Assembly (NCBI GenBank): GCA_963920525.1
Contig: OY986440.1
Location: 15,020,298-15,084,297 of the forward strand
DNA: 64,000 nt
Origin: Dichetophora obliterata
Lineage: Eukaryota; Arthropoda; Insecta; Diptera; Sciomyzidae
Reading direction: 5' to 3'
In this document: positions 33,159-44,897 of the stretch, piece after piece
Layout: the number at the start of each line of letters is the position of its first letter
Numbering within the stretch: the first letter of the stretch is position 1
Notes under the pieces: model-generated
What the model was told of the DNA's origin: nothing
Seen by the model: the letters and a program-made list of their open reading frames with translations, nothing else
Database searches by the model: none
Translations under genes and position numbers: made by a program

Positions 33159-34091
33159 CAGGGTTGTCAATATTCGAAGCGCCCATCTGGCAACACTGTA
33201 ACTTTCCGCAGTGATGCCAAATCGACTAATGACATACCGCGTTTGAAGCGTCATTCCAAGCAAATGTTTACAATGGAACAGTACACGCCACGCGAACGCT
33301 CTAAAATTGTTGAAATTTACATTCAACAAAACAAGTCAATAGTGAAAACTCAACTCAATGAGCGATGAAGCTCATTTTCAGTTGAACGGAACGGTAAACA
33401 AACAAAATTGCCGTATTTATGCCACTAAAAATCCACAAGAGATTCAAGAGGTACCTCTTCACGATGCAAAAGTCACTGTTTGGTGCGGCGTTTGTGCTAA
33501 AATGCTCATTGGGCCGTTCTTTTTCGAAGATGATAATGGCCACAGAGTTACTGTCAATCAGGAGCGTTATCGCGATATGATAAACAATTTTTTCATGCCA
33601 ATCGTTCGTCGAAAGCGTATCAGGCACTACTGGTTTCAACAAGACGGCGCGCCACCACACACAAGCCGCACTACAATCGATTTTTTGAAGCAATTGTTCC
33701 CTGGCCGTTTGATGTCAAAAAATGGTGATTTCGGTTGGCCGCCAAGATCACCAGATTTAACGCCTCCAGACTTCTTTTTGTGGGGTTATTTGAAATCAAA
33801 GGCTTACGTCAACAAGCCAAAGACCCAAGAAGAGCTGAAAACCAACATCCGTCAAGAAATAACCGCCATTCCCATCGAAATGTTGAAGAAAACCATGGAA
33901 AATGCTGCAAAACGGGCACAATATGTCGTAGAGGCCAATGGCGACCATTTACGAGATATCATATTCAAGAAATAATGTAAGCAAATCTACTTGAACCCAA
34001 TTAAATGATATTCATGACGAACAGACAAAAAATTGTGGTTTCTTTGATTTATTTAAAAATAAAATGGGCGCTTCGAATATTGGCAACCCTG
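33159..34091 (+). mobile_element. mariner-like element of rosa (DD41D) type, internally deleted
   Basis: Inverted ends share CAGGGTTG and ATATTCGAAGCGCCCAT (about 31 bp) and are flanked by TA at 33157-33158 and 34092-34093. Length 933 bp against about 1.3 kb expected. It is the youngest insertion in a four-level nest. Confidence 0.85.
33273..33975 (+). pseudogene. rosa-type mariner transposase, deletion derivative
   Basis: An ATG at 33273 starts the N-terminal helix (YTPRERSKIVEIYIQQNKSI), then the sequence jumps at about 33355 straight to the catalytic region (SDEAHFQLNG). The rest of the DNA-binding domain is deleted and the frame shifts. From 33358 a frame of 205 codons keeps all three acidic positions: D of SDEAHF, D of QQDGAPPHTS and D of DLTPPDFFLWG. 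The last two are separated by 41 residues, the DD41D spacing of rosa elements. It ends HLRDIIFKK. Without its helix-turn-helix it should not bind its own ends. Confidence 0.82.
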
Positions 34092-34750
34092 TATATCTTA
34101 AGTACTACTTTTAGGGGATGACGGAGGGGGACTAGAGGACCAAGAAGCATAACTCTGTAGGGAGCAGTGCTTAAAAAGGACAAATTATTTCGAGTCAAAG
34201 AGAGACTTTGAGAGGGTTCACTTAAATGTGGATTTTGGTATGGATGGTGAATAGGGCTCGCTAATATTATTAAAAATTCTACAGCACCTACTAATGGGTT
34301 CATTATTTGCGTAAATAGTGTGGTGAATATATTCATTTAGGAGCCGCGTATGCCTAGTACGTCTAATTGGGTCATTTAGTGTAATTTTGCTGGAGATATA
34401 TTCGCTATCAATAGCTCCGTTAATAACATCAAATGTGAAACATGAACTCAGTAAAGTTCTTGATGATAGAGGCATCAGAGAGAGGAGCCTGAGTCTTTGT
34501 TCATACGGTGGCAAGTTGTTATAGTCACGGGGGTCAAAGATATCTCTTAACGCAAAAAGCAGGAATTGTTTTTGAATGGATTCAATTTTGTCGCTATGAG
34601 AGTCAAAGGCTGGATTCCAAATTATGCAAGCATATTCAAGAAGTGGTCGCACTAAGGTACAGTATAACGTTTTGGTTACCCACACATTTTGGAATTGGCC
34701 TAGTAAAATTTCTGCAAAAAGCGCTTTAGCACTACTTTGTTTTCAGTGTG
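34092..34750 (-). pseudogene. LINE fragment, RT C-terminus (Jockey/CR1-like)
   Basis: A frame from about 34740 to 34218 reads YCTLVRPLLEYACIIWNPAF, IESIQKQFLLFAL and NEPISRCCRIFN, the thumb and C-terminal region of LINE ORF2. It is truncated 5' at about 34745 by the nature of LINE insertion and split in its 3' UTR by the mariner. It is inserted in the hAT remnant. Confidence 0.72.
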
Positions 34751-34991
34751 AGCTTTAAAGCGCTCATTAATACATAGTATAATTATAATTAAATTATAAT
34801 AAAATAATAATTAATTTCTCAAGATGAGAAACTATAGGTGTGCAAAGCTGCCCGACACTGGTTTAAAATTTGCACAAGTGCATGAAAGAAAATTTTTTTT
34901 TGTTTTTTAATGTTTTCATATGCAATTCCATTTGGAATTAAGAAATAGTTAAGATTTTTTTGTTTTGTCCAAAAAATTTTCAGTTTTATTA

Positions 34992-35161
34992 GGGTATTCA
35001 CCTTAAATTACTTGAATAATTCAGGGGGACAAACTTTTTATTTTTGGATTTTCCGAGAAATATTTGCATTATTTTCGACTAATCTTGGTGAGCTGATTTC
35101 AAAACTATTATTACATGTGTTCTAGCACCAACAGTTTTTGAGTAATTTGAGGTGAATACCC
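34992..35161. mobile_element. PIF/Harbinger-like MITE, 170 bp, TSD TTA
   Basis: Ends GGGTATTCACCTTAAATTAC and GGGTATTCACCTCAAATTAC (one mismatch in 20). TTA lies at 34989-34991 and 35162-35164. A further partial copy of the end follows at about 35180-35245 (GGTGAATAACC), giving a second longer inverted pairing across the loop. Confidence 0.75.
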
Positions 35162-36047
35162 TTATTAAACTGAAGCTGGGAAAATCTAAAAATAAAAATT
35201 TTGTCCCCCTGAGTTATTCAAGTAATTTAAGGTGAATAACCTTATTAAACTGAAAAATTTGTGGAAAAAACAAAAAAATCTTAACTGTTTCCTAAAAAAA
35301 AAATTTTTTTCTTTCATGCACTAGTGCATACTTTAAGCCGTGTGCGCACGGGTCTCAATCAGAGACTGTAAACAATAATTATTTTAAGATTTTTAAACAA
35401 AAAAAGCATTATGAAAAAATTGTCGCACCGCCGTTTTGAAGAAAGAATTAGAATGCTCTCACATTGTAGAACTTGATTTCATATTGATTTTTAAAATTTT
35501 GATTTTTACAATTTTGAGCAAAAAATAATAATTATTTCTGCTTTTTATTTTTTTAAGGCAAAAATAAAAATAAAAATAAAAATTCACCCGATATTTTTTT
35601 GGTCACAAAATAACTGGTATGTTTTGATTTTTATTTTTTAAAGCAAAAATAAAAAGTAAAGTTTGCCCGATATTTTTTTGGTCACAAAATAACTGGTATA
35701 TTTTATTTTTATTTTTTAAAGCAAAAATAAAAAGTAAAGTTTGCCCGATATCTTTTTGGTCACAAAATAACTGGTATGTTTTGATTTTTATTTTTTAAAG
35801 CAAAAATAAAATGTAAAGTTTGCCCGATATTTTTTTGGTCACAAAATAACTGGTATGTTTTGATTTTTATTTTTTAATCCAAAAATAAAAAGCAAAATTT
35901 GCCTAACATATTTTGGACAACAAAATAACTTGTAAACATTGATTTAAAATTTTTTATTTAAAAATTAAAAGCAAAATCAGTATTTCAGCTTACGTTTGAA
36001 AAATTTATATTAAGGGATTTATGTCATCTCGTAAGTGCTTCATAAGG

Positions 36048-36165
36048 GGCCGTTCAAGTATTATGTAAGCAGGTTTTTTGCAATTCTAAGCCGACCAGCC
36101 CCCCCTCGTCAGCAAAAGTCAGAAAAGCTCTTGCCCCTTCCCATTCTTACGTAAAAATTAGTACA
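36048..36165. repeat. Possible degenerate element end GGGGCCGTTCAAG
   Basis: GGGGCCGTTCAAGTATTATG resembles a widespread eukaryotic transposon terminus, with a weak partner CTTACGTAAAAATTAGTACA about 90 bp on. It lies inside the foldback loop. Uncertain. Confidence 0.3.
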
Positions 36166-36241
36166 TGTATTTTTCAATGTGTTCTGGTTTCTTTATTGAT
36201 TGATTAATGAGCAGCAGTTGTAACATCTCCATGGGGCTTAG

Positions 36242-36482
36242 CACATGCCATCATATACATCACGGCATCTAAAAATCTATTGGAGACCGACTTAGCCATG
36301 CGATAAATGCTATGATATTTTTCAGGGCATCTATCTCTAGCAATAACTGTATTGCATAACTGAATTTCAATGGAATCGAGAAATTTCAATAAACATGCCA
36401 TGGCATAGAATAACCAACAAGCAAATACTGTGGTATATTTTGACAGTTGGTGCTCATGCCTTGATGTATATGATGGCATGTG
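36242..36482. mobile_element. MITE in the foldback loop, about 241 bp
   Basis: Inverted ends CACATGCCATCATATACATC on both sides, with GGCAT further in. A minus-strand frame 36204-36479 is created by this repeat and has no family match that I recognise. Confidence 0.65.
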
Positions 36483-37499
36483 ATATGCCTCTTGAAGACG
36501 TTATGTAATTTAAGAAATAAGGAATAGGCTTGGAATATTATAGTTAATGAACATAATATTTATTCAAGTAAATCTTATTGGCATGGTATTTAGTTATTAT
36601 AATATATGTTATAATGAATTATATAATAACGATCAAAACAAACTTATTTTAAAATTTTGGTATATTAATTCAAATTAAGAGTCTTCGTTAACTAACTTCT
36701 GTACATTTTGTACTTTTTTATTTGCATGAGATTTTTTTAAACTTTCGAATAACTTTTGGTGTAACTTTGATTTGTCTATTTGAAACGGCAATAAAAACCA
36801 TTAAACTTAAGCGAAAGTGGATCAATAGTAAAACAAACATTAACTTACAACACGTCAAATCGTTAAACGTACGCTTTTAATTTTTGAATAAAAAATAGAT
36901 ATCAATTTTATTTATTAATAAAATAACATTAATTAACAAGTTATTTTATGCTCTAAAATATGTTGGGCAAATTTTGCTTTTTATTTTTGGATTAAAAAAT
37001 AAAAATCAAAGCATACCAGTTATTTTGTGACCAAAAAAATATCGGACAAACTTTACTTTTTATTTTTGCTTAAAAAAATAAAAATCAAAACTTACCAGTT
37101 ATTTGTGACCAAAAAATTATCAGGCAATTTTTACTTTTTATTTTTGCTTTAAAAAATAAAAATCAAAACATACCAGTTATTTTGTGACCAAAAAAGTATC
37201 GGGCGAATTTTGATTTTTATTTTTGTCGTAAAAAAATAAAAAGCAGAAATAATTATTATTTTTTGCTCAAAATTTTAAAAGTCACAAGATAATTATTATT
37301 TTTTGCTTTTTATTATGAAAGGCATACTCTGTACGGTCTCTGGTCTCAATGCATCCGATCTTATTAAAATTTTACTCGAATTTTTTTTCTTCCATTAGCG
37401 CAGTTTGCGCAGTTGGGACGCTCCATAAAGTTCTTGGAAATTTTCCCCAAACAAATAAGGTCCACTCTAGTGCGTATATTAAAAAAACAAAAATTAAGT

Positions 37500-38030
37500 T
37501 CGAGCATGAGCAAAATCGTATGAAAACCACGCCTACCTCTCATACAAAGTTACCTTATCAAAACAATAAAATCTCTAAAAATGCCGAAAAAAATATGTAG
37601 TGAAGTAAAATATTCACCATATATCTGTTAAAATTGAATAAAAATCACGCCTACCTCCTATACAATGTGACTTGATCATATCGGTAAAAACTCTCAAAAT
37701 GACACAAAAGTTAATGAAATGATTTGCAACTTTACACATTATTTTTGGTTGCAAAAAAACCACCACATAATTGAAAAATCGAATGAAAATCGCGACTACC
37801 TCCCATACAAAGTCACTTTACCAAAATGTAACAAATCTCTTTAAGTGGCACAACAATTTTGCACTGAAGCACTTATTCACATTGGTCTCAAATATTCATC
37901 ATATATATCTATATAAAATTTGTCAAAGCAATATAAAAATCACGCCTACGTGGTTAGATCCCATACAAAGAAAGTGGTTATGAAAACGGTTAAGTCTCCA
38001 AACATTCCACAAATATTAATTTACTAGTGA
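37500..38030. repeat. Degenerate tandem repeat, four units of 117-150 bp
   Basis: Units are marked by ATCACGCCTACCTCCCATAC at about 37528, 37645, 37789 and 37939, each followed by CAAAGTNACTT and an ATCTCT block. The same unit occurs once in the mini-me-like copy at 19946. Confidence 0.7.
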
Positions 38031-40607
38031 TTGTCCCCCGATAATCGGGTGGGCTGGATATAAGCTTTAGAGGTCTTATTATTAGTATTACGACTTGTTT
38101 AGATAAAATCCTTGTGTTAAACTCTTTTTAGAGTCTAGAGCGTGGTTTCTGTTCAGCAATCCAATTTTAGTAACTCTTAATGAATTAATATAAAATGAAC
38201 CTACTATTGCAATTTGACAGTGATAATACTTTAAACCATTTAACAGCCGTGCTAGAGAGCTGTAACTGACCCAATAAGTTGTAAGCAACAACTACATGAC
38301 TTAATACAGGGTTCGCTAAAACTACTTCTGATCACTATTATTCATTTGACGTACGAATGAATTCACCTTAATTTCCCACTTGTGGGCCCATTGAGCGCTC
38401 TTTTGTTAAATATTCATAGCGATCAAATGTTTTTCACTCATATAATTTTTCTCTTTACGAAGTTTTTGCATTGGTATAAACTCATTCCCTTATTCCAATA
38501 CAATTTTTGCACTCAGATAAAGGCCGCAAATAGCTCTAATTTCACAAAAATTTCACATGGCACGCCGGTGTAACCTCTTTAGGTGCCAAATATAAAATAT
38601 GGTTCTATTAATTTTTCATCACCTACAATTTCCTTCAGAGTACCCATTGATATTTGCCACCCTTCGAAATGTCCCCTAACAAAAACACAAAAAAGAATAA
38701 TGTGTTCCCCATTCTGGGAGTCCCAATGAAAAAAAAAGTAACTAAGATATATCTTTTAAAAACACCTCGATAGATCAAATTTTAGCACTGAGATCCTATT
38801 ATTTTTTTACCGCCAACTTTTCATTTAAAACCACCCACCCCGTATCTGTCATTCAAAAACAAATTTTTAGCTCAAAGCTTATTCCCAATATATTTTCCAT
38901 CTTACTTCAGATAAAAACTGAATACGTTTTAACAAAATTTGAACGAACACTTGACAAAATACTAAATTGTTTTCAATTGAACTATCCTAATCTGCATTGA
39001 TAAAAAAAATTTTATAGAAAAATTACTTGTTGCTGTATACTTATATGTAAAAAGTCATTCCGTACTTCTCAGTTAAGACAGCAAAATAATAGTTTTCGTT
39101 TTGAAAGAATCGAAACATAGCTGCGTTTTTTCGTAAAAGATCAAAATATTCAAAATATTTTTTCACACGGTTTGGGTCTATTTAAGACCCTTGTCCTTTT
39201 TGTCACACGGTTTCACAAAATCATAACCCCCCCCTTCCCCTCTCTACGAGGTCACTCTGCACTCTTATTTTCTAAAAGTTTTGGGTTTTTCTTACAATTC
39301 GTTATACAACAATTATAGTTTAAATTGTGCTTATTAAGGGTCACATATATATGTCACACATTTTGGGTCCCATACCCCATATTATATATACCCTACCACC
39401 CCTGTCACACAATGTCGCAAAGTTTTAGTTCCCTCCTAGCCATGATATTTTAACACCACTAGCCATGGAGTGGTTTGAAATATTTTACATTTTTTTCACA
39501 GAAATTAGTTTTTAAGCTGTAGAACATTGTAAAAAAAGTACATTTTAAACAAATTAATTTTCATCATAGAAATCATAGGGGGGGTGGGGTGGGGGAAAGG
39601 TTGCCCATTATTTTTAATGATAGAAAATGTTTTTGCGTAAAAATGAAGCAATTTAATATATGAAAGAGCGTGAAAAAAAGAAAATTAAAAAAAAAACTTT
39701 ACAACAAAAACAACTTTTTACGCCTCGTTTTGTGATTTGCTTGAGTGAAATATCAAAAACGACACTTTTTCTTAAAATTGTTTTTGTTTTTTGCTTGCGT
39801 CAATTACTACAAGAGAATATAAAATTAAAAATATTTCTATGACAGTAATAAAAACTGAACCCGCACCATTGCGACTGATGGTCCAGCATGCCACCATCTA
39901 ATCCAAAACCAATTCGTTACGTTCATAGGTTCATTTCAATATTAAGTATTAACCCTGTACTGCACGTATTATGATCCAGATAGAAAAAATAAATTGTTTG
40001 TTGGATTTATGTTTGAAATAGAATAATTCGATACGCAAACAAATTTTTTTTTTTTAAAAGAAGTTGCGTTTCCGTTAGAAGTCATTTATGGCTATTCGAA
40101 GGAATGCGTGATTTCATGAGTTTTACATGTACAATTGTAAAACAATCACATAAACATAAATCAGTAGACTATAAACTCTATAAAAATATATATAAGTAAA
40201 CTTACTTACACGTAACTTAGAAAAAACAATGTTTTATTTTATTAATTCTCTGTTTTTCTGAATTAAAAATAAAAAACCACATGCACTGATAAACTTAACT
40301 GAGATTTTTTAGCAGCTGCTTAAAAAAAAGAGACAACAACATTTACCACACATTAACAAGCGTCTACTAATGCATTTTAGTAACTGTTCTTTTTCGTAAC
40401 TTTCTAGATATATCCGTTGGAAATTCGAATTTGAAAATGAAAAGCCATATATGGCTTCGTGTGCAGCAGAGGGTTAACTGACGCTATGTTGCAGTATATG
40501 ACAAGAATATATTAAAAGGATTGTGCATTAGCTATCCAATATGTTCTATTGTGGATGCATGAAGCTATGATGCAGTAATCGATCATAATAATCGATCAAA
40601 AGCATTG
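38031..40607. other. No gene seen
   Basis: AT-rich with G/C homopolymer patches (39225-39240, 39580-39596) and two CACACGGTTT motifs near 39165 and 39205. A 19-bp word TTGTGCATTAGCTATCCAA at 40521-40539 recurs at 40839-40857. No coding evidence. Confidence 0.5.
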
Positions 40608-40835
40608 GGTCTGTTCGGAAATGCATCACGCTTTGCAGTATGCGCACAACTGGCATTTTTTAAGCGTCCAAATTGCAGCGTGAATTTTATTGATGCGAAT
40701 GATGAGCTACGCTTGATAAAAAAAATTACATTTTAGAATGTTTGACGTTTGCAGTGCTGCCAATTGGGCCTTTTTCGAACATTTTGTTTATGCTAAAAAG
40801 CAGTTTGCGCATCATGATGCATTTCCGAACAGACC
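40608..40835. mobile_element. MITE, 228 bp, possible TSD ATTG
   Basis: Inverted ends GGTCTGTTCGGAAATGCATC on both sides; ATTG at 40604-40607 and 40836-40839. Non-coding. Confidence 0.65.
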
Positions 40836-41272
40836 ATTGTGCATTAGCTATCCAAACAACAAAAGTAGCAAGGTTCCATTGAACGCTTTAAAAAGTATCA
40901 CAAGATGCCAATTGTTTAAGGAGTAAATTTTAATTGCGAATTCAGTCATGAATGCTCACAGGCATTTAGTCTAGCGCTCGAAAATTTAAGGTATTTTTAG
41001 GATTTTTAAAAAAAGTTAAAATGTTGAACAACGATATTTAAACTTTTAAGGTATATTGTAACACTCATTCATTCATCATAAAATTTTTTTTTAATGTAAA
41101 AAATTGTTGATCATGTTCAAATGAGACGCTCTCAAGGAAAAGGGACATGGACGGTATTAATCACTATGAGTGCAGCTATGGCTGGCACTAGAAAGAAAAA
41201 AATATTGAAAATTGACTGACGGGCTTTTGAAAAATTAAATCCTTAAAACAGCTTGTTTTCTACCGGGTATTA
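40836..41272. other. No gene seen
   Basis: No supported features beyond the 19-bp repeat word at its start. Confidence 0.5.
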
Positions 41273-42755
41273 AGGACTGCGCCGAATAAAATTGTCCCAT
41301 ACATTTCTTTCCGTACTGTGCAATTCGAAGTTTAAAATTTAAAAATATTAATCATAGTAGCTTTGAAATAAGTTTTAAAAAATATTATGTGTTGCTTCAA
41401 TTTTATGGAAATTTATTTAACGCGAAAATGGCAAGGGAACTGGAAGTGCCAAAACAAATTATTAAAATGTTTTATGAAAATCCATAGTGGTCCTTCCTTC
41501 AGGTAGGAGCTAACAGAAAAACGATTTCTCGCGTAATAAAACACTTTAAGGAGGAGTTGTGCACTGATCGGAAGATTGGTTTTGGCAAAAAAAGGGGTCC
41601 ACATGATCAAATCAAGGCAATGAAAGTGCCATTCTTGGACATGAAGTGTCCAGTGGAAAGCTCTGCAAAGAACCATCCAAGTACACCAGTTGTGTGTTGT
41701 TATTTTTTCTTATATCTACTTGTATTTGTTTCGCTCTCTAAGCATTGAGTATGCATGGAATATTTTTCTTTTAGATAATGATGGAATAGGTATGAGAGAG
41801 TGATTTTACCAAGTATCAAAAACACTAGTTTGAGCACATACAGAACAAACAGATATATCGATAATACTGTTATCTTTATTTGGAACATCTGGAGTATGTG
41901 ACGTAGCAAGCATAAAGAATGAAGAGCGAAATAAACAACAAAAAAAGAAACAGTTTATGCAAGTACAATGCATTTAATTACTTTTTTATGTTTTAAATTT
42001 GCCAAAAATACGAAAAACGTCCATTCACAGAAAGTCACTCACCATTACTTTCTTTTAGTAGAATAGAAATAGGAAAACACAACATCAATACAAAGAGAAT
42101 GATCTAGAATATCCATATTGAATGGATATATCCATTTAAAAAAGGGTTAAAACAGATACTCCACTTAATGGAACAGATAAAGAGAAAAAAGCTTACACTA
42201 TAATGAGAGCCAGAGAAAGAGATGATAAGCTCTCTGCTCATTCCAAAGCATATAAGCATATGTTCTGTTCTACTCCTTGTTGTATTTGTACCAATATTAT
42301 CTGTTTGTACAAGTAGAACGGATGGTTCGCTGCAGACCTTTAGTGTCCACGTTGTTTTGGCCTGACCTTGCTTCATGTCACTACAGCAAAGCGGCCTTAG
42401 ATTGGTTCCAACGGAATGAAGTAATTTTGGTGCCTAGAGATGCTAATCCACTAAACTGCTCAGTACTTAGACCGATCGAGATATACTGGGCTTCAGTTAA
42501 GAGGGAAGTCCAAACAACTAAAAAAGAAAGTGGAACCTAGCAGCTGTGACTTTATCGGACGCTACCATAAAAACCTTAATGGAAGGCTTTCCTAAAAAAC
42601 TAAAATTTTTTATTAAAAACTAAATATTTCTAATTTCTCACAATTTGTATGTTATTTGAAAAGAATTTGAAAAATAAAACTCTTTATTTTATTTAAATCG
42701 AACAACTATTAAAGAGATTTTATCGTTTTGGGACAATTTTATTCGGCGCAGTCCT
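41273..42755 (+). mobile_element. Tc1/mariner superfamily element, DD37E type, dead
   Basis: Inverted ends share AGGACTGCGCCGAATAAAAT and continue to TTGTCCCA (about 28 bp, essentially perfect). TA flanks at 41271-41272 and 42756-42757. Contains a broken transposase (next entry). Confidence 0.85.
41427..42540 (+). pseudogene. DD37E-type transposase, broken
   Basis: The N-terminal region begins ATGGCAAGG (41427; MARELEVPKQI) and hits a TAG. Then the second helix-turn-helix appears (NRKTISRVIKHFKEEL, RKIGFGKKRGP) up to about 41690. About 600 bp of unrelated AT-rich sequence follows. The C-terminal catalytic part resumes at about 42315: FWPDLASCHYSKAALDW with catalytic Asp, and LRPIEIYWASVKRE with catalytic Glu, 37 residues apart. 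The first Asp region is missing. In the family this enzyme cuts and pastes the element at TA sites; here it cannot act. Confidence 0.75.
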
Positions 42756-43129
42756 TAAGTGTAAAATATACGATTTTTTAAATAAAACATTGATTCTAGT
42801 CACAGCGATTGCCACTGATGTTGTGAATAGCATATCTAAATTTCAGATGATTCGGCTGAATAGTTTTGTTTTTTCTACAACACAATGCAGAAAAAAGGAA
42901 TTTCGAGATAAATGAGTGTAAAGAGAATGAATCTAGACGAAACACTCTGGCTGGACACCTACTAAAACGGCTGTCTGTAGAAGTGAAAATAACGTTAGAA
43001 ATACTTTACTTTTGAAATATAAAAAAAAAAAAAATCAATTTCATATAAATTTTATGCATTGTTTTGATAAATACAATTTGCGAATGATAAGCGATCCAAA
43101 TATTTGCACAACACGATTAGGGACAACTA
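42756..43129. other. No gene seen
   Basis: AT-rich spacer between two Tc1/mariner-superfamily elements. Confidence 0.5.
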
Positions 43130-43754
43130 CAGTGGCTCACAACGAAAGTCGGGCAGGCATTTCTTAGCACTTTCGCATGATTGATTTCAGAAATGAAAAT
43201 GTATGAAGAATATTGCAATATACATTTTTTTCAAAACATTTTTTTTTGGTGAACAAAATTAAACACAAATATAATTAAAAAATTAGAACATAACGGTGAA
43301 ACAAATTTAAATCGAAACAAACCTATAAAAACGAGCTCACATTGAAAGTCGGGCAAGTAAGGAAAAAATGCAAATTGTGGTCCTTAAACCGTTATTCCTG
43401 CTTACAACTTTTTACTACTGTTGGAATAACTTCAGTCAAACGCAAAACTTAAAAAAATAAACATTTCTCGAAAAGTGAATCAATCAACACTGGCAGAAAG
43501 GCAGATCGTGATAGATTATTATTTGAAAGGAAAATCCGAGAGACAAATTTCACAAATCGCCTTAAAAAGTAAATCAACAGTGCACGATATAATCAAGCAT
43601 TATATACAAGATAAGAGAATATGCAATAAAGGACGTTGGTTGGTTGGTTTAGATGGTGATTCTACATGCAAGTAGAATCCAAGTAGCTCTAGTGAGCCGT
43701 TTTGATACCATAACCTCGTGTTTCTGTTGGTTGACTGGGCAGCGCACTGCTAGG

Positions 43755-44897
43755 TTATAACCATCCGGTGCGATTGATGAATGTTAGGAGATTGTTGATT
43801 TTTGTTGTTGAGAGTTCCTCTAGGTTGCTGAGGAAGGGCCTGCCAAGCGTTGTGAGTCTGGATCTGGCCAGGGCCGGGCAGGTGCACAGAAAATGTGTTA
43901 GTGTTTCTTTTTCATTTGGGTCATCGCAGCTGCGACAGTGGGTGTTGAAAGGTAGTCCGATTCTCTCGGCATGAACTCCAATGCACCAGTGACCCGTAAT
44001 AATAGCCGTTAATCTGGCTATGTCGCTCCGGGGCTTTGAGAGCATCTGTTGAGTTCTGCCTATGTTGTAAAGGGGCCATATTTTTCTTGATGTGCTGCAG
44101 GTTGGTAGTTCTCTCCATCTACGACCGGCTAAGGTTAAGTAGTAAGAACGAATTCCTCCCTTGACTGTGTTCAGTGGAACTTCGACTGGTTCCGCTCTGG
44201 AAGCGTCAAGGGAAGAACCCCGCCTGGCCAATTCATCCGCCTTTTCATTACCATAAATGTTCCTATGGCCGGGAACCCAGATTATGGTAATGCTAAGTTG
44301 CTGACTTAGCCGGGCCAGTTCATCCTTACACTGCCTTACCAGTTTGGAGTTGGTACTGATCGCAGCTAAAAATTTAACGGCAGCTTGGCTATCCGTCAGA
44401 ATAGCTGCGTTAAGGTGGTTGGTGTTAGCTCTCCTTAAGGTGCGACAAGCTTCTGTTATCGCAAAAAACTCGGCCTGAAAGACGCTGGCTGAGTTTGGTA
44501 GACGAAAAGAGTCCGCCACCCCCAGTTTCTCAGAGTATATGCCCGCTCCCACTCCGCACTCCATCTTGGAGCCATCCGTGTAAAAGGACACATCGAAGGC
44601 TAGATCAATTCCCCCATTGCGCCATTCCACCCTGGTGGGAAATTTGGTTGTAAAGGATTTCGTGAAGTCGAGTTTGGGAGTGTCGTAGTCCGTTTTTCCA
44701 GGAATCAGTTCCTGAGGTAGCGGATTAAGAATGTTGCTGTGTCCATATGGTCTATTTCGCCAGTTGTACGACTCTCTGAGTCTGACTGCACTGTTTGTTG
44801 CGGTAAGCTTAATGTGTAAATCTATGGGGAGTAAATGTGTCAGGACATTAAGTGCATCAGTGGGGCATGAGCGGATACCCCTGTGATACCTATGCAT
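43755..44897 (-). pseudogene. LINE ORF2, RNase H and C-terminal Cys/His region
   Basis: Continues RT after a frameshift near 44880. RNase H motifs: FYTDGSKMECGVG (Asp), FQAEFFAI (Glu), LTDSQAAVKF (Asp), VPGHRNIYGNEKADELAR (His, Asp). All four acidic residues are present. C-terminal C-x2-C then H-x4-C (CRSCDDPNEKETLTHFLCTC) is the usual zinc motif of I-group LINEs. RNase H removes template RNA during integration. The stop is at 43755. Confidence 0.85.

Larger units (their letters stand above)
32704..34860. mobile_element. hAT element remnant, TSD GTTTAAA(G/A)
   Basis: Ends read CAGTGTCGGGCAGCTTT from both sides, the CAGTG start typical of hAT. Flanking 8-mers are GTTTAAAG and GTTTAAAA (7 of 8). 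The inside is replaced by a LINE fragment and a mariner. No hAT transposase remains. Confidence 0.78.
32690..35345. mobile_element. Palindromic element split by later insertions
   Basis: Left terminal block CACACGGTTTAAA (32690) continues after the hAT insertion as TTTGCACAAGTGCATGAAAG (from about 34867). The right end is the complement (CACACGGCTTAAAG and TGCACTAGTGCATGAAAG, ending 35345). Inner blocks GTTAAGATTTTTTTG also pair. Removing the hAT restores a symmetric element of about 500 bp. Confidence 0.68.
35505..37277. mobile_element. Foldback-like element with tandem-repeat arms
   Basis: The left arm holds five tandem units with period 78-79 bp; the block GGTCACAAAATAACTGGTA recurs at about 35601, 35680, 35758, 35837 and, diverged, 35915. 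The right arm holds four units in inverse orientation (GTGACC at about 37027, 37105, 37184, with a diverged copy near 36948). Outermost blocks AATTTTGAGCAAAAAATAAT are also inverted. The loop is about 1 kb. Long inverted repeats made of tandem units are diagnostic of Foldback-type elements. No protein of its own is visible. Confidence 0.82.

Noticed and set aside
35590..35935. Regular repeats with about 78-bp period, superficially CRISPR-like
   Set aside because: Whole units repeat, there are no unique spacers, and an inverted set lies 1 kb away; the genome is eukaryotic. It is a foldback arm.
36204..36479. 91-codon minus-strand frame in the foldback loop
   Set aside because: Coincides with the inverted MITE at 36242-36482; no recognised motif.
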